Under the pieces are notes generated by a model. That model was not told where the DNA came from and searched no databases. It saw nothing but the letters and a program-made list of their open reading frames with translations. Below are positions 1-8,705 of a stretch of 9,233 nucleotides of DNA, one piece after another. How positions within the stretch are numbered: the stretch's first letter is position 1; every line of letters starts with the position of its first letter. The position numbers and the translations under genes were made by a program. The DNA lies in the NCBI GenBank assembly GCA_023392035.1, contig JAEVZY010000148.1, forward strand, positions 1-9,233, written 5' to 3'. Source of the DNA: Pseudomonadota bacterium. GTDB lineage: Bacteria; Pseudomonadota; Gammaproteobacteria; Burkholderiales; Burkholderiaceae_D.

Positions 1-2
1 TT

Positions 3-611
<609 letters not shown>

Positions 612-716
612 GCAAGCATTCATTGGGCTTCCAGAACATGGCATGCGGCGCTGAGCATATGCTGTGGTCGGTGTATCACGACGGCGCCTGGCCTGGCCCA
701 TCCAATGGCAAGAGCG

Positions 717-1568
717 CTACAGCATTTCCAGCGCTTGCGGCCGGGATGGCGGGGGAAACGCACGGTCCAGTTCCGCCAGTTCCTCCGGCCGCAGGGTGAT
801 CTCCCGTGCCGCCAGGTTTTCCTGCAGGTGCGCCAGGCTGGCGGACTTGGGGATGGCAATCACGTCCGGCGCGCGCATCACCCAGGCCAGGGCAATCTGG
901 GCCGGCGTGCAGTTTCGTTGCCGCGCCAATTTCTGCAAGGCCGGATGATGCAGGATGCGTCCCTGCTCGATGGGCGAATACGCCATCAGCGGCACGTCAA
1001 GTTGGCGCAGGCGTGGCAGCAAGTCGAATTCGATACCGCGGCGCGAAAGGTTGTACAGCAGCTGGTTGGTAGCCAGGCACGGCGCACCGGGCAGGGCCAT
1101 CAACTCCTCCATGTCCTGCAGATCGAGATTGGAGACGCCCCAGTCGGCAATCTTCCCCTCGCGCTGCAGGCGTTCGAACGCGGCCAGGGTTTCCTCGAAC
1201 GGATAGCTGCCGCGCCAATGCAGGAGATAGAGATCGATACGCTCGGTCTTCATGCGCTTCAGGCTGCGTTCGCAGGCGCGCAGCGTGCCGCTGGCGGAGG
1301 CGTTCGAAGGCAGCACCTTGCTCACCAGGTAAAGCCCATCGCGGCGGCCGGCAATCGCGGCGCCCACCACTTCTTCCGATCCGCCGTCGCCGTACATCTC
1401 GGCCGTGTCCAAAAGGCGCACGCCTTGATCCAGCCCGGCCTGCAGCGCGGCGACTTCAGACTTGCGGCTGGCATGGCCTTCTCCCAGGCCCCAGGTGCCC
1501 AGGCCAAAGCGGGGAATGCTGGCGCCCGAAGGCAGGACAATGCTGTCATTCATGTTCCGGTCAGTCAT
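717..1568 (-). CDS. Aldo/keto reductase (YeaE-like)
   Basis: A 283-residue NADPH-dependent aldo/keto reductase predicted to fold as a TIM barrel in the cytoplasm and reduce aldehydes or ketones. The catalytic tetrad of the superfamily is visible: Asp54 and Tyr59 in LLDTAEMYGDGG, Lys84 in LVSKVLP and His117 in LYLLHWRG. The late AIPKSAS stretch (about residues 238-244) is the usual cofactor phosphate-binding region. Length and motifs (SRKSEVAALQAG, RGIEFDLLP) resemble E. coli YeaE, which is credited with methylglyoxal reduction; the true substrate here is unknown. The start at 1566-1568 is chosen because GGAGAA lies at 1575-1580 with good spacing; an in-frame ATG at residue 6 has only a weak site. 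It is the last gene of the leftward block and converges on the hypothetical gene at the left edge. It lies just beyond a terminator, so it may be read only by readthrough. Confidence 0.93.
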   Translation of the reverse strand: MTDRNMNDSIVLPSGASIPRFGLGTWGLGEGHASRKSEVAALQAGLDQGVRLLDTAEMYGDGGSEEVVGAAIAGRRDGLYLVSKVLPSNASASGTLRACERSLKRMKTERIDLYLLHWRGSYPFEETLAAFERLQREGKIADWGVSNLDLQDMEELMALPGAPCLATNQLLYNLSRRGIEFDLLPRLRQLDVPLMAYSPIEQGRILHHPALQKLARQRNCTPAQIALAWVMRAPDVIAIPKSASLAHLQENLAAREITLRPEELAELDRAFPPPSRPQALEML

Positions 1569-1574
1569 ATGCGC

Positions 1575-1580
1575 TTCTCC
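1575..1580 (-). promoter_or_regulatory. Ribosome binding site of the aldo/keto reductase gene
   Basis: On the minus strand GGAGAA is followed by six bases and the ATG at 1568, which decides for this start over the in-frame ATG five codons later. The site directly follows the T-tract of the upstream terminator, with no base between them. Confidence 0.75.
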
Positions 1581-1610
1581 AAAAACAAACGCCCCGCGAA
1601 CGGGGCGTTT
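1581..1610 (-). terminator. Rho-independent terminator after the parvulin gene
   Basis: On the minus strand a perfect 10-bp stem (AAACGCCCCG with CGGGGCGTTT) closes a TTCG tetraloop at 1587-1610 and is followed by GTTTTT at 1586-1581. The parvulin stop codon lies 33 bases upstream. The stem is GC-rich and the U-tract immediate, so the signal is strong in this orientation. On the plus strand only three T residues follow the stem, so termination in that direction is less likely. Confidence 0.88.
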
Positions 1611-1643
1611 GGTCCTCAGGCGGTTTGATCCTCAGGCCAGGGA

Positions 1644-2420
1644 TTACTGGATCTTGGCTTTCTTCTTCAGTTCAGCCTGGTAGTTCTGCCACTTCTGCTG
1701 CTGCAGTTGCTCGGTGATCTGCGGCTTGGCTTCTTCCAGGGTCGGGAACTTGGCCTGGCGCACATCGTCCAGGCGGATCACGTGGTAGCCGTACTGGGTC
1801 TTGACCGGGGTTTCGGTGATCTGGCCTTTCTGCAGCTTGGACACGGCTTCCGAGAAGGGTTCGACCATCATGCCCGGCGAGAACCAGTCAAGGTCGCCGC
1901 CGTTGGAAGCAGTGCCGGCATCTTTCGATTGCTTGGCCAGCTCTTCGAACTTGGCGCCGCCTTTCAGTTTGGCGATGATGGCCTTGGCGTCTTCTTCCTT
2001 GTCCACCAGGATGTGGTGGGCGTGGTATTCCTTGTCACCGGCCTTGGCCTTGGCTTTGTCGTACTCGGCCTTGATGTCGGCATCGCTGATGGGGTTTTTC
2101 TTGATGAAGTCAGCGATCAGCGCACGGATCACGATCGACTGGCGCGCCATGTCCATCTGGCTCTTGACTTCGGGGGTATTGGACACGCCGCGGCGGTCGG
2201 CTTCCTGCATCAGCACTTCGCGGTTGATCAACTCTTCACGCACCATCGAACGCAGTTGCGGGGTGTCGGGCTGACCCTGGGCGGCCATTTGCTTGATCAG
2301 CACGTCTGCGCGCGAGGAGGGGATGGGCTTGCCATTGACCACGGCGAGGTTTTGCGCCATGACGGGCAGGGCAAGGCTGGCCAGCAGCACGGCAAGCAGA
2401 CGGGCGGGTTTGAACGTCAT
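1644..2420 (-). CDS. Periplasmic parvulin-type peptidyl-prolyl isomerase (PpiC/SurA-like)
   Basis: A 258-residue exported peptidyl-prolyl cis/trans isomerase, likely a periplasmic folding factor or chaperone for envelope proteins. Residues 1-22 form a signal peptide (basic MTFKPAR, hydrophobic core, cleavage expected after Val-Met-Ala22). Residues about 23-125 are a helical SurA-N/PpiC-like region beginning NLAVVNGKPI. The parvulin domain covers about 131-220, with family motifs HAHHIL (133-138), the ASNGGDLDWF segment (171-180) and QYGYHVIRLD (209-218). The tail is charged and Gln/Lys-rich. The frame stays open upstream to 2486, but ATG 2418-2420 is preferred because AGGAA precedes it and the signal peptide then starts normally. 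It lies 104 nt after bolA, so it may be co-transcribed or have its own promoter; none was clear in that gap. A terminator follows directly. Confidence 0.93.
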   Translation of the reverse strand: MTFKPARLLAVLLASLALPVMAQNLAVVNGKPIPSSRADVLIKQMAAQGQPDTPQLRSMVREELINREVLMQEADRRGVSNTPEVKSQMDMARQSIVIRALIADFIKKNPISDADIKAEYDKAKAKAGDKEYHAHHILVDKEEDAKAIIAKLKGGAKFEELAKQSKDAGTASNGGDLDWFSPGMMVEPFSEAVSKLQKGQITETPVKTQYGYHVIRLDDVRQAKFPTLEEAKPQITEQLQQQKWQNYQAELKKKAKIQ

Positions 2421-2425
2421 TGTTG

Positions 2426-2430
2426 TTCCT
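2426..2430 (-). promoter_or_regulatory. Ribosome binding site that sets the parvulin start
   Basis: AGGAA on the minus strand lies five bases before the ATG at 2420. It supports the shorter protein with a canonical signal peptide over the 22-residue N-terminal extension that begins at 2486, which would bury the signal sequence behind charged residues. Confidence 0.65.
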
Positions 2431-2524
2431 ATGGGAATGAAATAATTTGGCCGGATTTCCACCTCGGACCTCCACCTGTCATGCATCTGTTCAACAGGCG
2501 GAGAGTTCCGGGTTCAGCGTCTTG

Positions 2525-2806
2525 TCAGGCGCCACCCGCGGCTTCCGCAGGGGTCAGGGCGACGATGTTCAGGGCATGAATGTCGGCCTGCATCAAATTG
2601 CGCAGGCAATCATACACCAGCCGATGGCGCGCCAAGCGGTTCTTGCCGGCGAAGGCTTCGGACACCACGCGCACGCGATAATGTCCAGCGCCGCCGGCGG
2701 CCCCGGCATGGCCAACGTGCAGGTGCGAATCGTCTTCGATCTGCAGGTCTTGCGGCGTGAGCGCGGCGCCAATCAACGCGCGCATCTGTTCCATGCGCGC
2801 GTTCAT
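2525..2806 (-). CDS. bolA: BolA family protein
   Basis: A 93-residue BolA-like protein, the normal size for the family. BolA proteins adopt a class II KH-like fold and pair with monothiol (CGFS) glutaredoxins, with roles in iron-sulfur handling, stress response and regulation. Visible family features are the DDSHLHVGH segment (25-33), the GHYRVRVVSEAFAGK strand-turn (41-55) and the signature RHRLVYDCL with His61, followed by IHALNIVALTP. The ATG overlaps the yciB stop by four bases (ATGA), and AAGGA at 2813-2817 precedes it, so translation is probably coupled to yciB. A second in-frame ATG at residue 5 (2792-2794) is possible. BolA and its relative IbaG cannot be separated with certainty by eye, but the conserved RHRLVY motif favours BolA. 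The cytoplasmic partner glutaredoxin is not in the window. Confidence 0.9.
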   Translation of the reverse strand: MNARMEQMRALIGAALTPQDLQIEDDSHLHVGHAGAAGGAGHYRVRVVSEAFAGKNRLARHRLVYDCLRNLMQADIHALNIVALTPAEAAGGA

Positions 2807-3423
2807 TTGGCGTCCTTCATGTATTTGGACAGCATCAGGCTCTGGGCGACGATGAAGACCAGCATGATGCCCATGAAGCCGAACAGCTTGAAGCTGACCC
2901 AGGTGGCGGTGGAAAAACTCCAGGCCACCATCAGGTTGATCACGCCCATCGCAACAAAGAACAGCACCCAGGCCTGGTTGAGGCGATTCCATATCGGCTC
3001 CGGCAGCTCGAGCTGCTTGCCCATCATGGACTTGATCAGATTGCGCTCGAAGCCCAGCTTGGCCACCAGCAGGCCGGCGGCAAACAACCAGTAGAGCACT
3101 GTGGGTTTGAGCTTGATGAAGGTCTCGTTATTGAAATAGATGGTGGCGCCGCCGAACACGGTGATGATCGCCAGCGACACCCACAACATGGCGTCCACCT
3201 TCTTCCTGCGCGCCAGCTGGATCAGGATCTGCACGAAGGTGGCAAGAATCGCGATGCCGGTCGCCAGCAGGATGGGCGACTGTCCCTTCACCACCGCATG
3301 TCCGGCCACCAGGCCGGAGAGCAATTGCGTGGCCAGGTCATAGGCCTGGTCGGGATGGGCATCGCCCCATTTGAAGACCACGAAGAAGAGGATGACGGGC
3401 AGCAGGTCGAACAGGAGTTTCAC
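2803..3423 (-). CDS. yciB: Inner-membrane protein YciB (septation protein A / IspZ family)
   Basis: A 206-residue polytopic inner-membrane protein. The family (YciB, also named IspZ) has been linked to cell-envelope integrity and intracellular septation; its molecular activity is not settled. Hydrophobic segments are seen at about 3-18, 50-70, 78-97, 108-124, 148-168 and 178-197. Family landmarks include FDLLPVILFFVVFKW at the start, VFGGATIYFNNETFIKLKP (89-107) and PEPIWNRLNQAW (141-152). It is longer than the 179-residue E. coli protein mainly because of an extra segment of roughly 28 residues at about 22-50, which I believe is common in betaproteobacteria. The start codon is GTG at 3421-3423, with AAGGA at 3434-3438 lying inside the end of msrB; only three bases separate it from the msrB stop. 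It overlaps bolA by four bases at its other end. Co-expression with msrB and bolA is therefore very likely. Confidence 0.95.
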   Translation of the reverse strand: MKLLFDLLPVILFFVVFKWGDAHPDQAYDLATQLLSGLVAGHAVVKGQSPILLATGIAILATFVQILIQLARRKKVDAMLWVSLAIITVFGGATIYFNNETFIKLKPTVLYWLFAAGLLVAKLGFERNLIKSMMGKQLELPEPIWNRLNQAWVLFFVAMGVINLMVAWSFSTATWVSFKLFGFMGIMLVFIVAQSLMLSKYMKDAK

Positions 3424-3426
3424 GTT

Positions 3427-3828
3427 TCAGGAATCCTTCAGGGGCGTAAAGCGCAGGGCGGCGGAGTTGATGCAGTAACGCAGGCCGGTCGGCGGCGGTC
3501 CATCCGGAAACACGTGGCCGAGATGGGCATCGCAGACATTGCAGATGACTTCGGTGCGCACCATGCCGTGGCTGCGGTCGACTTTTTCGCGCACGTTGGC
3601 GGGATCGAGCGGACGGAAATAGCTGGGCCAGCCGCAGCCGGAATCGAATTTGGCATCCGACTCGAACAGCGGCGTGCCGCAGCACACGCAGGTGTAGATG
3701 CCGGGCTCATGGTGGTCCCAATAGCGGCCGGTGAAGGCGCGCTCGGTGGCGGCGTGGCGCGTCACTTCGTATTCCATCGGGTCGAGCTGGGCTTTCCATT
3801 GCTCGTCGGTCTTTTGCACTTTTTCCAT
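3427..3828 (-). CDS. msrB: Peptide-methionine (R)-S-oxide reductase MsrB
   Basis: A 133-residue stand-alone MsrB, which reduces the R epimer of methionine sulfoxide in proteins and is recycled by thioredoxin. With no signal peptide it should be cytoplasmic. The zinc-binding cysteines are present as two pairs, Cys47/Cys50 (TCVCCG) and Cys96/Cys99 (ICNVCD). The catalytic Cys119 sits in GLRYCINSAALRF, and the candidate resolving Cys65 lies in GCGWPSYF. His102/His105 in AHLGHVFPDGP complete the family signature. Length is normal for a single-domain enzyme and no MsrA is fused. The ATG at 3826-3828 is the first in frame and begins just before the conserved domain, but no purine-rich ribosome binding site is evident, so translation may be weak. 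It follows selO by 24 bases and precedes yciB by three, placing it in the same transcript. Confidence 0.96.
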   Translation of the reverse strand: MEKVQKTDEQWKAQLDPMEYEVTRHAATERAFTGRYWDHHEPGIYTCVCCGTPLFESDAKFDSGCGWPSYFRPLDPANVREKVDRSHGMVRTEVICNVCDAHLGHVFPDGPPPTGLRYCINSAALRFTPLKDS

Positions 3829-3836
3829 GGCAATTC

Positions 3837-3852
3837 GTTCAGGAAGAACAGT

Positions 3853-3864
<12 letters not shown>
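3837..3864. repeat. Perfect 14-bp tandem duplication across the selO stop
   Basis: GTTCAGGAAGAACA occurs at 3837-3850 and again directly at 3851-3864. The right-hand copy contains the last codons and the TGA of selO (3853-3855); the left-hand copy is untranslated and sits just before the msrB start. This looks like a recent slippage duplication that lengthened the selO-msrB spacer by 14 bases. Confidence 0.9.
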
Positions 3865-5349
<1,485 letters not shown>

Positions 5350-5632
5350 AGGGGAAGGTGCTTGCGCGGCTGTGCCGGAATCCCATTCTGACAGAGATGG
5401 GAAAAGGACGTTGCCAGATCAAATTCAGGGGGTCTGCTGCGGCGCATAATTGGCGACTCGCCGCGCCCCGGCGGACCTGATTTTTCCAGCGCTTTTGAGG
5501 CAGTCGGTAGCTTGTGCGTCGCAGCACCGAAAAAGTTTGCAGTTTTAGCACGCTCGTTCCAGAATCGCCGCAAGTAAGCCGCCATCCGCACGACAAATCG
5601 CAGTAAGAACACCTGCAATTCGAGGAGACAAG
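5350..5632. promoter_or_regulatory. Divergent intergenic region between selO and the acyl-CoA ligase gene
   Basis: This 283-bp gap should hold promoters for both transcripts. No strong sigma70 element is seen. The best rightward candidate is TTGCAG (5537-5542), a 17-base spacer and CAGAAT (5560-5565), which is weak. A short inverted repeat GGCGA-C-TCGCC lies at 5452-5462. On the plus strand a good ribosome binding site, GAGGAG, lies at 5622-5627, five bases before the ligase ATG. No small gene or RNA was recognised, and no assignment to a specific regulator is justified. Confidence 0.45.
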
Positions 5633-7282
5633 ATGGGGTATCAACAGAGCCCACTCATGGGCCAGATGATGAGCATGCCTTTGCTCATTTCCAGCATCAT
5701 CCAGCACGCCGATCGCTATTACGGCAAGACCGAGATCGTATCGCGCCGGGTCGAAGGCGATATTCACCGTTACACCTATCATGACTGCCACAGCCGCGCC
5801 AAGCGCCTGGCCAATGCGCTGACGGCCCTGGGCGTAAAGATGGGCGATCGCGTCGCCACCATCGCCTGGAACGGTTACCGCCACCTGGAAACCTATTACG
5901 CGGTGTCGGGCTCCGGTGCCGTGCTGCACACCATCAATCCGCGCCTGCATCCGGAACAGGTGGCCTATATCGCCAACCATGCCGAAGACGGCTACCTGTT
6001 CTTCGACATGACCTTCCTGCCGCTGGTGCAGGCCTTCGCGCCCCATTGCAAGACCATTCGCGGCTATGTCGCCATGTGCGACAAGAGCCATATGCCGGCC
6101 GACCCCAAGATCGCCAATCTGCTGTGCTACGAAGACTTGATCGAAGCCCACGGTGACGATTACCAGTGGCCGTTGTTCGATGAGAATTCCGCCTCCAGCC
6201 TGTGCTACACCTCGGGCACCACCGGCAATCCCAAGGGCGCGCTGTATTCCCATCGTTCGACCCTGCTGCATTCCTATGCCTCGGCCATGCCGGACGCGCT
6301 GAACGTTTCGGCGCGCGACACCGTGCTGCCGGTGGTGCCGATGTTCCACGTCAACGCCTGGGGCTTGCCGTATTCGGTGCCGCTCACCGGCGCGCGCATG
6401 GTGTTCCCCGGCCCCGGGCTGGACGGCAAGTCGCTGCATGAATTGTTCGAGCAGGAGCAGGTGACTTTCTCGGCCGGCGTGCCCACCGTCTGGCTCAACC
6501 TGCTGACCTACGTCGGCCAGAACAACCTGAAGTTTTCCAGCCTCAAGCGCACCGTGATCGGCGGCTCGGCCTGTCCGCCGGCGATGATGAAGACTTTCCG
6601 CGAACAATATGGCGTGGAAGTGGTGCATGCCTGGGGCATGACGGAAATGTCGCCGCTGGGCACCGCCTCGACCCTGATGAAACAACACCTGGACCAGCCG
6701 CCCGAAGCACAAGAGGCGGTGCTGCAAAAGCAGGGCCGGGTGATCTACGGCGTGGACATGAAGATCGTGGACGATGCCGGCGCCGAATTGCCCTGGGATG
6801 GCAAGACCTACGGCAACCTGCTGGTGCGCGGCCCATGGGTGATAGACAGCTACTACAAGGGCGAAGGCGGCGACGTGCTGCAGGACGGCTGGTTCCCCAC
6901 CGGCGACGTCGCCACGATAGACGCCGACGGCTACATGCAGATCACCGACCGCAGCAAGGACGTGATCAAGTCCGGCGGCGAATGGATCGGCTCGATCGAC
7001 CTGGAAAACATCGCCATGGCCCACCCGGCCGTGCTGCAAGCCGCCTGCATCGGCGTGCACCATCCGAAGTGGGATGAGCGGCCGCTGCTGGTGGTGGTCA
7101 AGCGCCCCGGCGCCGAAGTGGGCAAGGAAGAACTGCTGCGGTTTTACGAGGGCAAGATCGCCAAATGGTGGCTGCCCGACGATGTGGTGTTTGTCGATGC
7201 GCTGCCGATTGGCGCCACCGGCAAGGTCCTGAAAAACCGCATCCGCGAAAACTTCCACGACTACCAGTTGCCCACTGCCTGA
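5633..7282 (+). CDS. AMP-forming acyl-CoA ligase, DmdB-like
   Basis: A 549-residue ANL-superfamily acid:CoA ligase: the acid is adenylated with ATP, then transferred to CoA. Core motifs are intact: A3 YTSGTTGNPKGALYSH (192-207), VPMFHVNAW (235-243), VIGGSACPP (308-316), A5 WGMTEMSP (334-341), A7 GWFPTGDVATID (419-430), hinge and A8 region DRSKDVIKSGGEW (439-451), and A10 PIGATGKVLK with catalytic Lys531. The N-terminus (LMGQMM..PLLISSII.HADRYYG) and NPRLHPEQ resemble DmdB-type 3-methylthiopropionyl-CoA ligases and other medium-chain ligases often labelled long-chain. The substrate cannot be fixed from sequence. Residue 453 is Gly in GEWIGS where many relatives have Ser. The start is supported by GAGGAG at 5622-5627. 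It lies 73 bases before the binding-protein gene and probably shares its transcript, suggesting that it activates an imported acid. Confidence 0.93.
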   Translation: MGYQQSPLMGQMMSMPLLISSIIQHADRYYGKTEIVSRRVEGDIHRYTYHDCHSRAKRLANALTALGVKMGDRVATIAWNGYRHLETYYAVSGSGAVLHTINPRLHPEQVAYIANHAEDGYLFFDMTFLPLVQAFAPHCKTIRGYVAMCDKSHMPADPKIANLLCYEDLIEAHGDDYQWPLFDENSASSLCYTSGTTGNPKGALYSHRSTLLHSYASAMPDALNVSARDTVLPVVPMFHVNAWGLPYSVPLTGARMVFPGPGLDGKSLHELFEQEQVTFSAGVPTVWLNLLTYVGQNNLKFSSLKRTVIGGSACPPAMMKTFREQYGVEVVHAWGMTEMSPLGTASTLMKQHLDQPPEAQEAVLQKQGRVIYGVDMKIVDDAGAELPWDGKTYGNLLVRGPWVIDSYYKGEGGDVLQDGWFPTGDVATIDADGYMQITDRSKDVIKSGGEWIGSIDLENIAMAHPAVLQAACIGVHHPKWDERPLLVVVKRPGAEVGKEELLRFYEGKIAKWWLPDDVVFVDALPIGATGKVLKNRIRENFHDYQLPTA

Positions 7283-7297
7283 AGCTGCATACCCGTT

Positions 7298-7318
7298 TTT
7301 CGAATCGATTTCGAATCG
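7298..7318. repeat. Direct repeat TTTCGAATCG, 11-bp period
   Basis: TTTCGAATCG occurs at 7298-7307 and 7309-7318, so two TTCGAA palindromes lie 11 bp apart, about one helical turn. The whole is nearly self-complementary around the central ATCGAT. It sits between the ligase stop and the binding-protein start and could be an operator, but no regulator is known for it from the sequence. Confidence 0.6.
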
Positions 7319-7343
7319 TTTGCCCAACCCATACCTACAACCT

Positions 7344-7348
7344 GGAGA
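7344..7348 (+). promoter_or_regulatory. Ribosome binding site setting the binding-protein start
   Basis: GGAGA precedes the ATG at 7356 by seven bases. It favours this start over the in-frame TTG at 7320 and places the signal peptide at the very N-terminus. Confidence 0.75.
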
Positions 7349-7355
7349 CAAGCTC

Positions 7356-8600
7356 ATGCACGCCAAATCCCTGATTGCACTGTCGCTCGCCGCAGCCTTC
7401 GCCGCTCCGCTGGCCCATGCGGAAACGGTGAAAGTCGCCATGATCGAAACCATGTCGGGTGCCTTCTCGCCGATCGGCCAGAACCAGCTGCATTCCTACC
7501 AGCTGATCACCGAGCAGGCCAACAAGCAGCACTGGGCCGGCAACAACACCATTGAAGTGGTGGCCTTCGACAACAAGGGCAGCCCGCAGGAAGCCCTGAC
7601 GCAACTCAAGGCCGCCATCGACCAGGGTTACCGCTACATCGCCCAGGGCAACAGCTCGGCCATCGCCCTGGCGCTGATCGACGCCATCAACAAGCACAAC
7701 GAGCGCAATCCCGGCAAGGAAGTGGTGTTCTTCAACCATTCCTCGGTCGATCCGGACCTGACCAATGCCAAGTGCAGCTTCTGGCATTTCCGCATCGATG
7801 CCAACTCCGACATGAAGATGGAAGCCCTGACCACGGAGCTGGCCAAGGACAAGAACATCAAGAAGGTCTACATCATCGGCCAGAACTATTCCTTCGGGCA
7901 GTCGGTCAGCCGCGCCGCCAAGGAGATGTTGAAGCGCAAGCGTCCCGACGTGCAGATCGTCGGCGATGACCTGCATCCGATCGCCCAGGTGAAGGACTTC
8001 TCGCCCTATGTGGCCAAGATCAAGGCTTCCGGCGCCGACACCGTCATCACCGGCAACTGGGGCGCCGACCTGGCGCTCCTGATCAAGGCCGCCAAGGATG
8101 CCGACCTGAAAGCCAACTTCTACACCTACTACGGTTCCACCAGCGGCGTGCCGACCGCCATGGGCGCGGCCGGCGCCGATCGCGTCAAGTATGTGGGCCT
8201 GTGGAATGTGAACAATGAAGGCTTCGTCGGCAAGGACATCGCCGAAGCCTTCAAGAAGAAGTACAACGATGACTACTACGTCATGCAGACCCATTCCATG
8301 ATCACCTTGCTGTCGGCCGGCATCAAGAAGGCCAATTCCACCGATCCGGTGAAAGTGGCATTTGCCATGGAAGGCATGAAGCTGAAGTCGCTCAACGGCG
8401 ACATCGAGATGCGCGCCACCGACCACCAGATGCTGCAGCCGCTGTACATTGCCACCTGGACCAAGGTGAACGGCAAGGACGTCAAGTTCGACCAGGAAAA
8501 CACCGGCTACGGCTGGCGTACCGACGTCAAGGTGCCGGCCTATATCGCCACCCAGCCGACCTCGTGCCAGATGAAGCGCCCGAGCAAATCGGCATCCTGA
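7356..8600 (+). CDS. Branched-chain amino acid-type ABC transporter substrate-binding protein (LivJ family)
   Basis: A 414-residue periplasmic type I solute-binding protein (Peripla_BP_6/LivJ family). Residues 1-22 are a signal peptide with a clear Ala-His-Ala cleavage site before ETVKVAMIE. The mature protein shows the two-lobed family pattern: VAMIETMSGAFSPIGQNQLHSYQ (27-49), AFDNKGSPQEALTQLK (70-85), the ligand-loop region GNSSAIALALIDAI (98-111), HSSVDPDLTNAKCSFWHFR (128-146), VYIIGQNYSFGQSV (171-184) and TVITGNWGADLALLIKAA (229-246). The only mature cysteines, Cys140 and Cys404, could form a disulfide. The C-terminal ATQPTSCQMKRP is typical of a betaproteobacterial subgroup. Ligands of this family include branched-chain amino acids, amides, urea and aromatic or aliphatic acids, so the name does not fix the substrate. 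The neighbouring acyl-CoA ligase leans toward an organic acid. A LivH permease gene follows after 105 bases. Confidence 0.95.
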   Translation: MHAKSLIALSLAAAFAAPLAHAETVKVAMIETMSGAFSPIGQNQLHSYQLITEQANKQHWAGNNTIEVVAFDNKGSPQEALTQLKAAIDQGYRYIAQGNSSAIALALIDAINKHNERNPGKEVVFFNHSSVDPDLTNAKCSFWHFRIDANSDMKMEALTTELAKDKNIKKVYIIGQNYSFGQSVSRAAKEMLKRKRPDVQIVGDDLHPIAQVKDFSPYVAKIKASGADTVITGNWGADLALLIKAAKDADLKANFYTYYGSTSGVPTAMGAAGADRVKYVGLWNVNNEGFVGKDIAEAFKKKYNDDYYVMQTHSMITLLSAGIKKANSTDPVKVAFAMEGMKLKSLNGDIEMRATDHQMLQPLYIATWTKVNGKDVKFDQENTGYGWRTDVKVPAYIATQPTSCQMKRPSKSAS

Positions 8601-8605
8601 GCGCT

Positions 8606-8621
8606 GGCGGCAAGCGCCGCC
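8606..8621 (+). other. Short GC hairpin after the binding-protein stop
   Basis: GGCGGC and GCCGCC form a perfect 6-bp stem around an AAGC loop, five bases after the stop codon. No T-tract follows, so it is more likely an mRNA-stabilising element than an intrinsic terminator. Confidence 0.5.
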
Positions 8622-8649
8622 CCGCATATGAAGTAGTCAAGCAAGGGAA

Positions 8650-8676
8650 GCCCGCGGCGCAACGTGCGCTGCGGGC
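8650..8676 (+). other. Intercistronic stem-loop between binding-protein and permease genes
   Basis: GCCCGC-G-GCGCA pairs with TGCGC-T-GCGGGC around a 3-base ACG loop, making a 12-bp stem with one G-U pair. It lacks a following U-run. In ABC-transporter operons such structures after the binding-protein gene often protect the upstream message or partly stop transcription so that the binding protein exceeds the permease; that role is inferred here. Confidence 0.65.
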
Positions 8677-8693
8677 CTCGTACGGCTCATCCC

Positions 8694-8700
8694 GGGGAAG
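8694..8700 (+). promoter_or_regulatory. Ribosome binding site of the permease gene
   Basis: GGGGAAG lies five bases before a TTG codon at 8706. An in-frame TGA directly precedes that TTG, so no longer frame is possible, and the protein then starts with the MEFTLITLLNGLSYG sequence expected of LivH-type permeases. Confidence 0.55.
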
Positions 8701-8705
8701 CCTGA

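Noticed and set aside
654..663. 10-bp palindrome AGCATATGCT in the convergent gap
   Set aside because: No loop, no T-tract and too short to call a terminator or operator.
1613..1637. Direct repeat TCCTCAGGC with 16-bp period after the parvulin stop
   Set aside because: Two short copies only, between stop and terminator; no functional interpretation is supported.
2421..2486. 22-residue N-terminal extension of the parvulin protein
   Set aside because: It would place charged residues ahead of a perfect signal peptide, and the ribosome binding site fits the internal ATG at 2420.
2487..2497. CTGTT-C-AACAG inverted repeat upstream of the parvulin gene
   Set aside because: Only 5-bp arms; expected by chance, and no promoter could be placed next to it.
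1707..2579. 290-residue plus-strand frame opposite the parvulin gene
   Set aside because: Shadow of a gene with signal peptide, ribosome binding site, PpiC motifs and terminator on the other strand.
7335..8627. 430-residue minus-strand frame opposite the binding-protein gene
   Set aside because: Reverse shadow with His/Val/Gly-rich low-information sequence and no motif.
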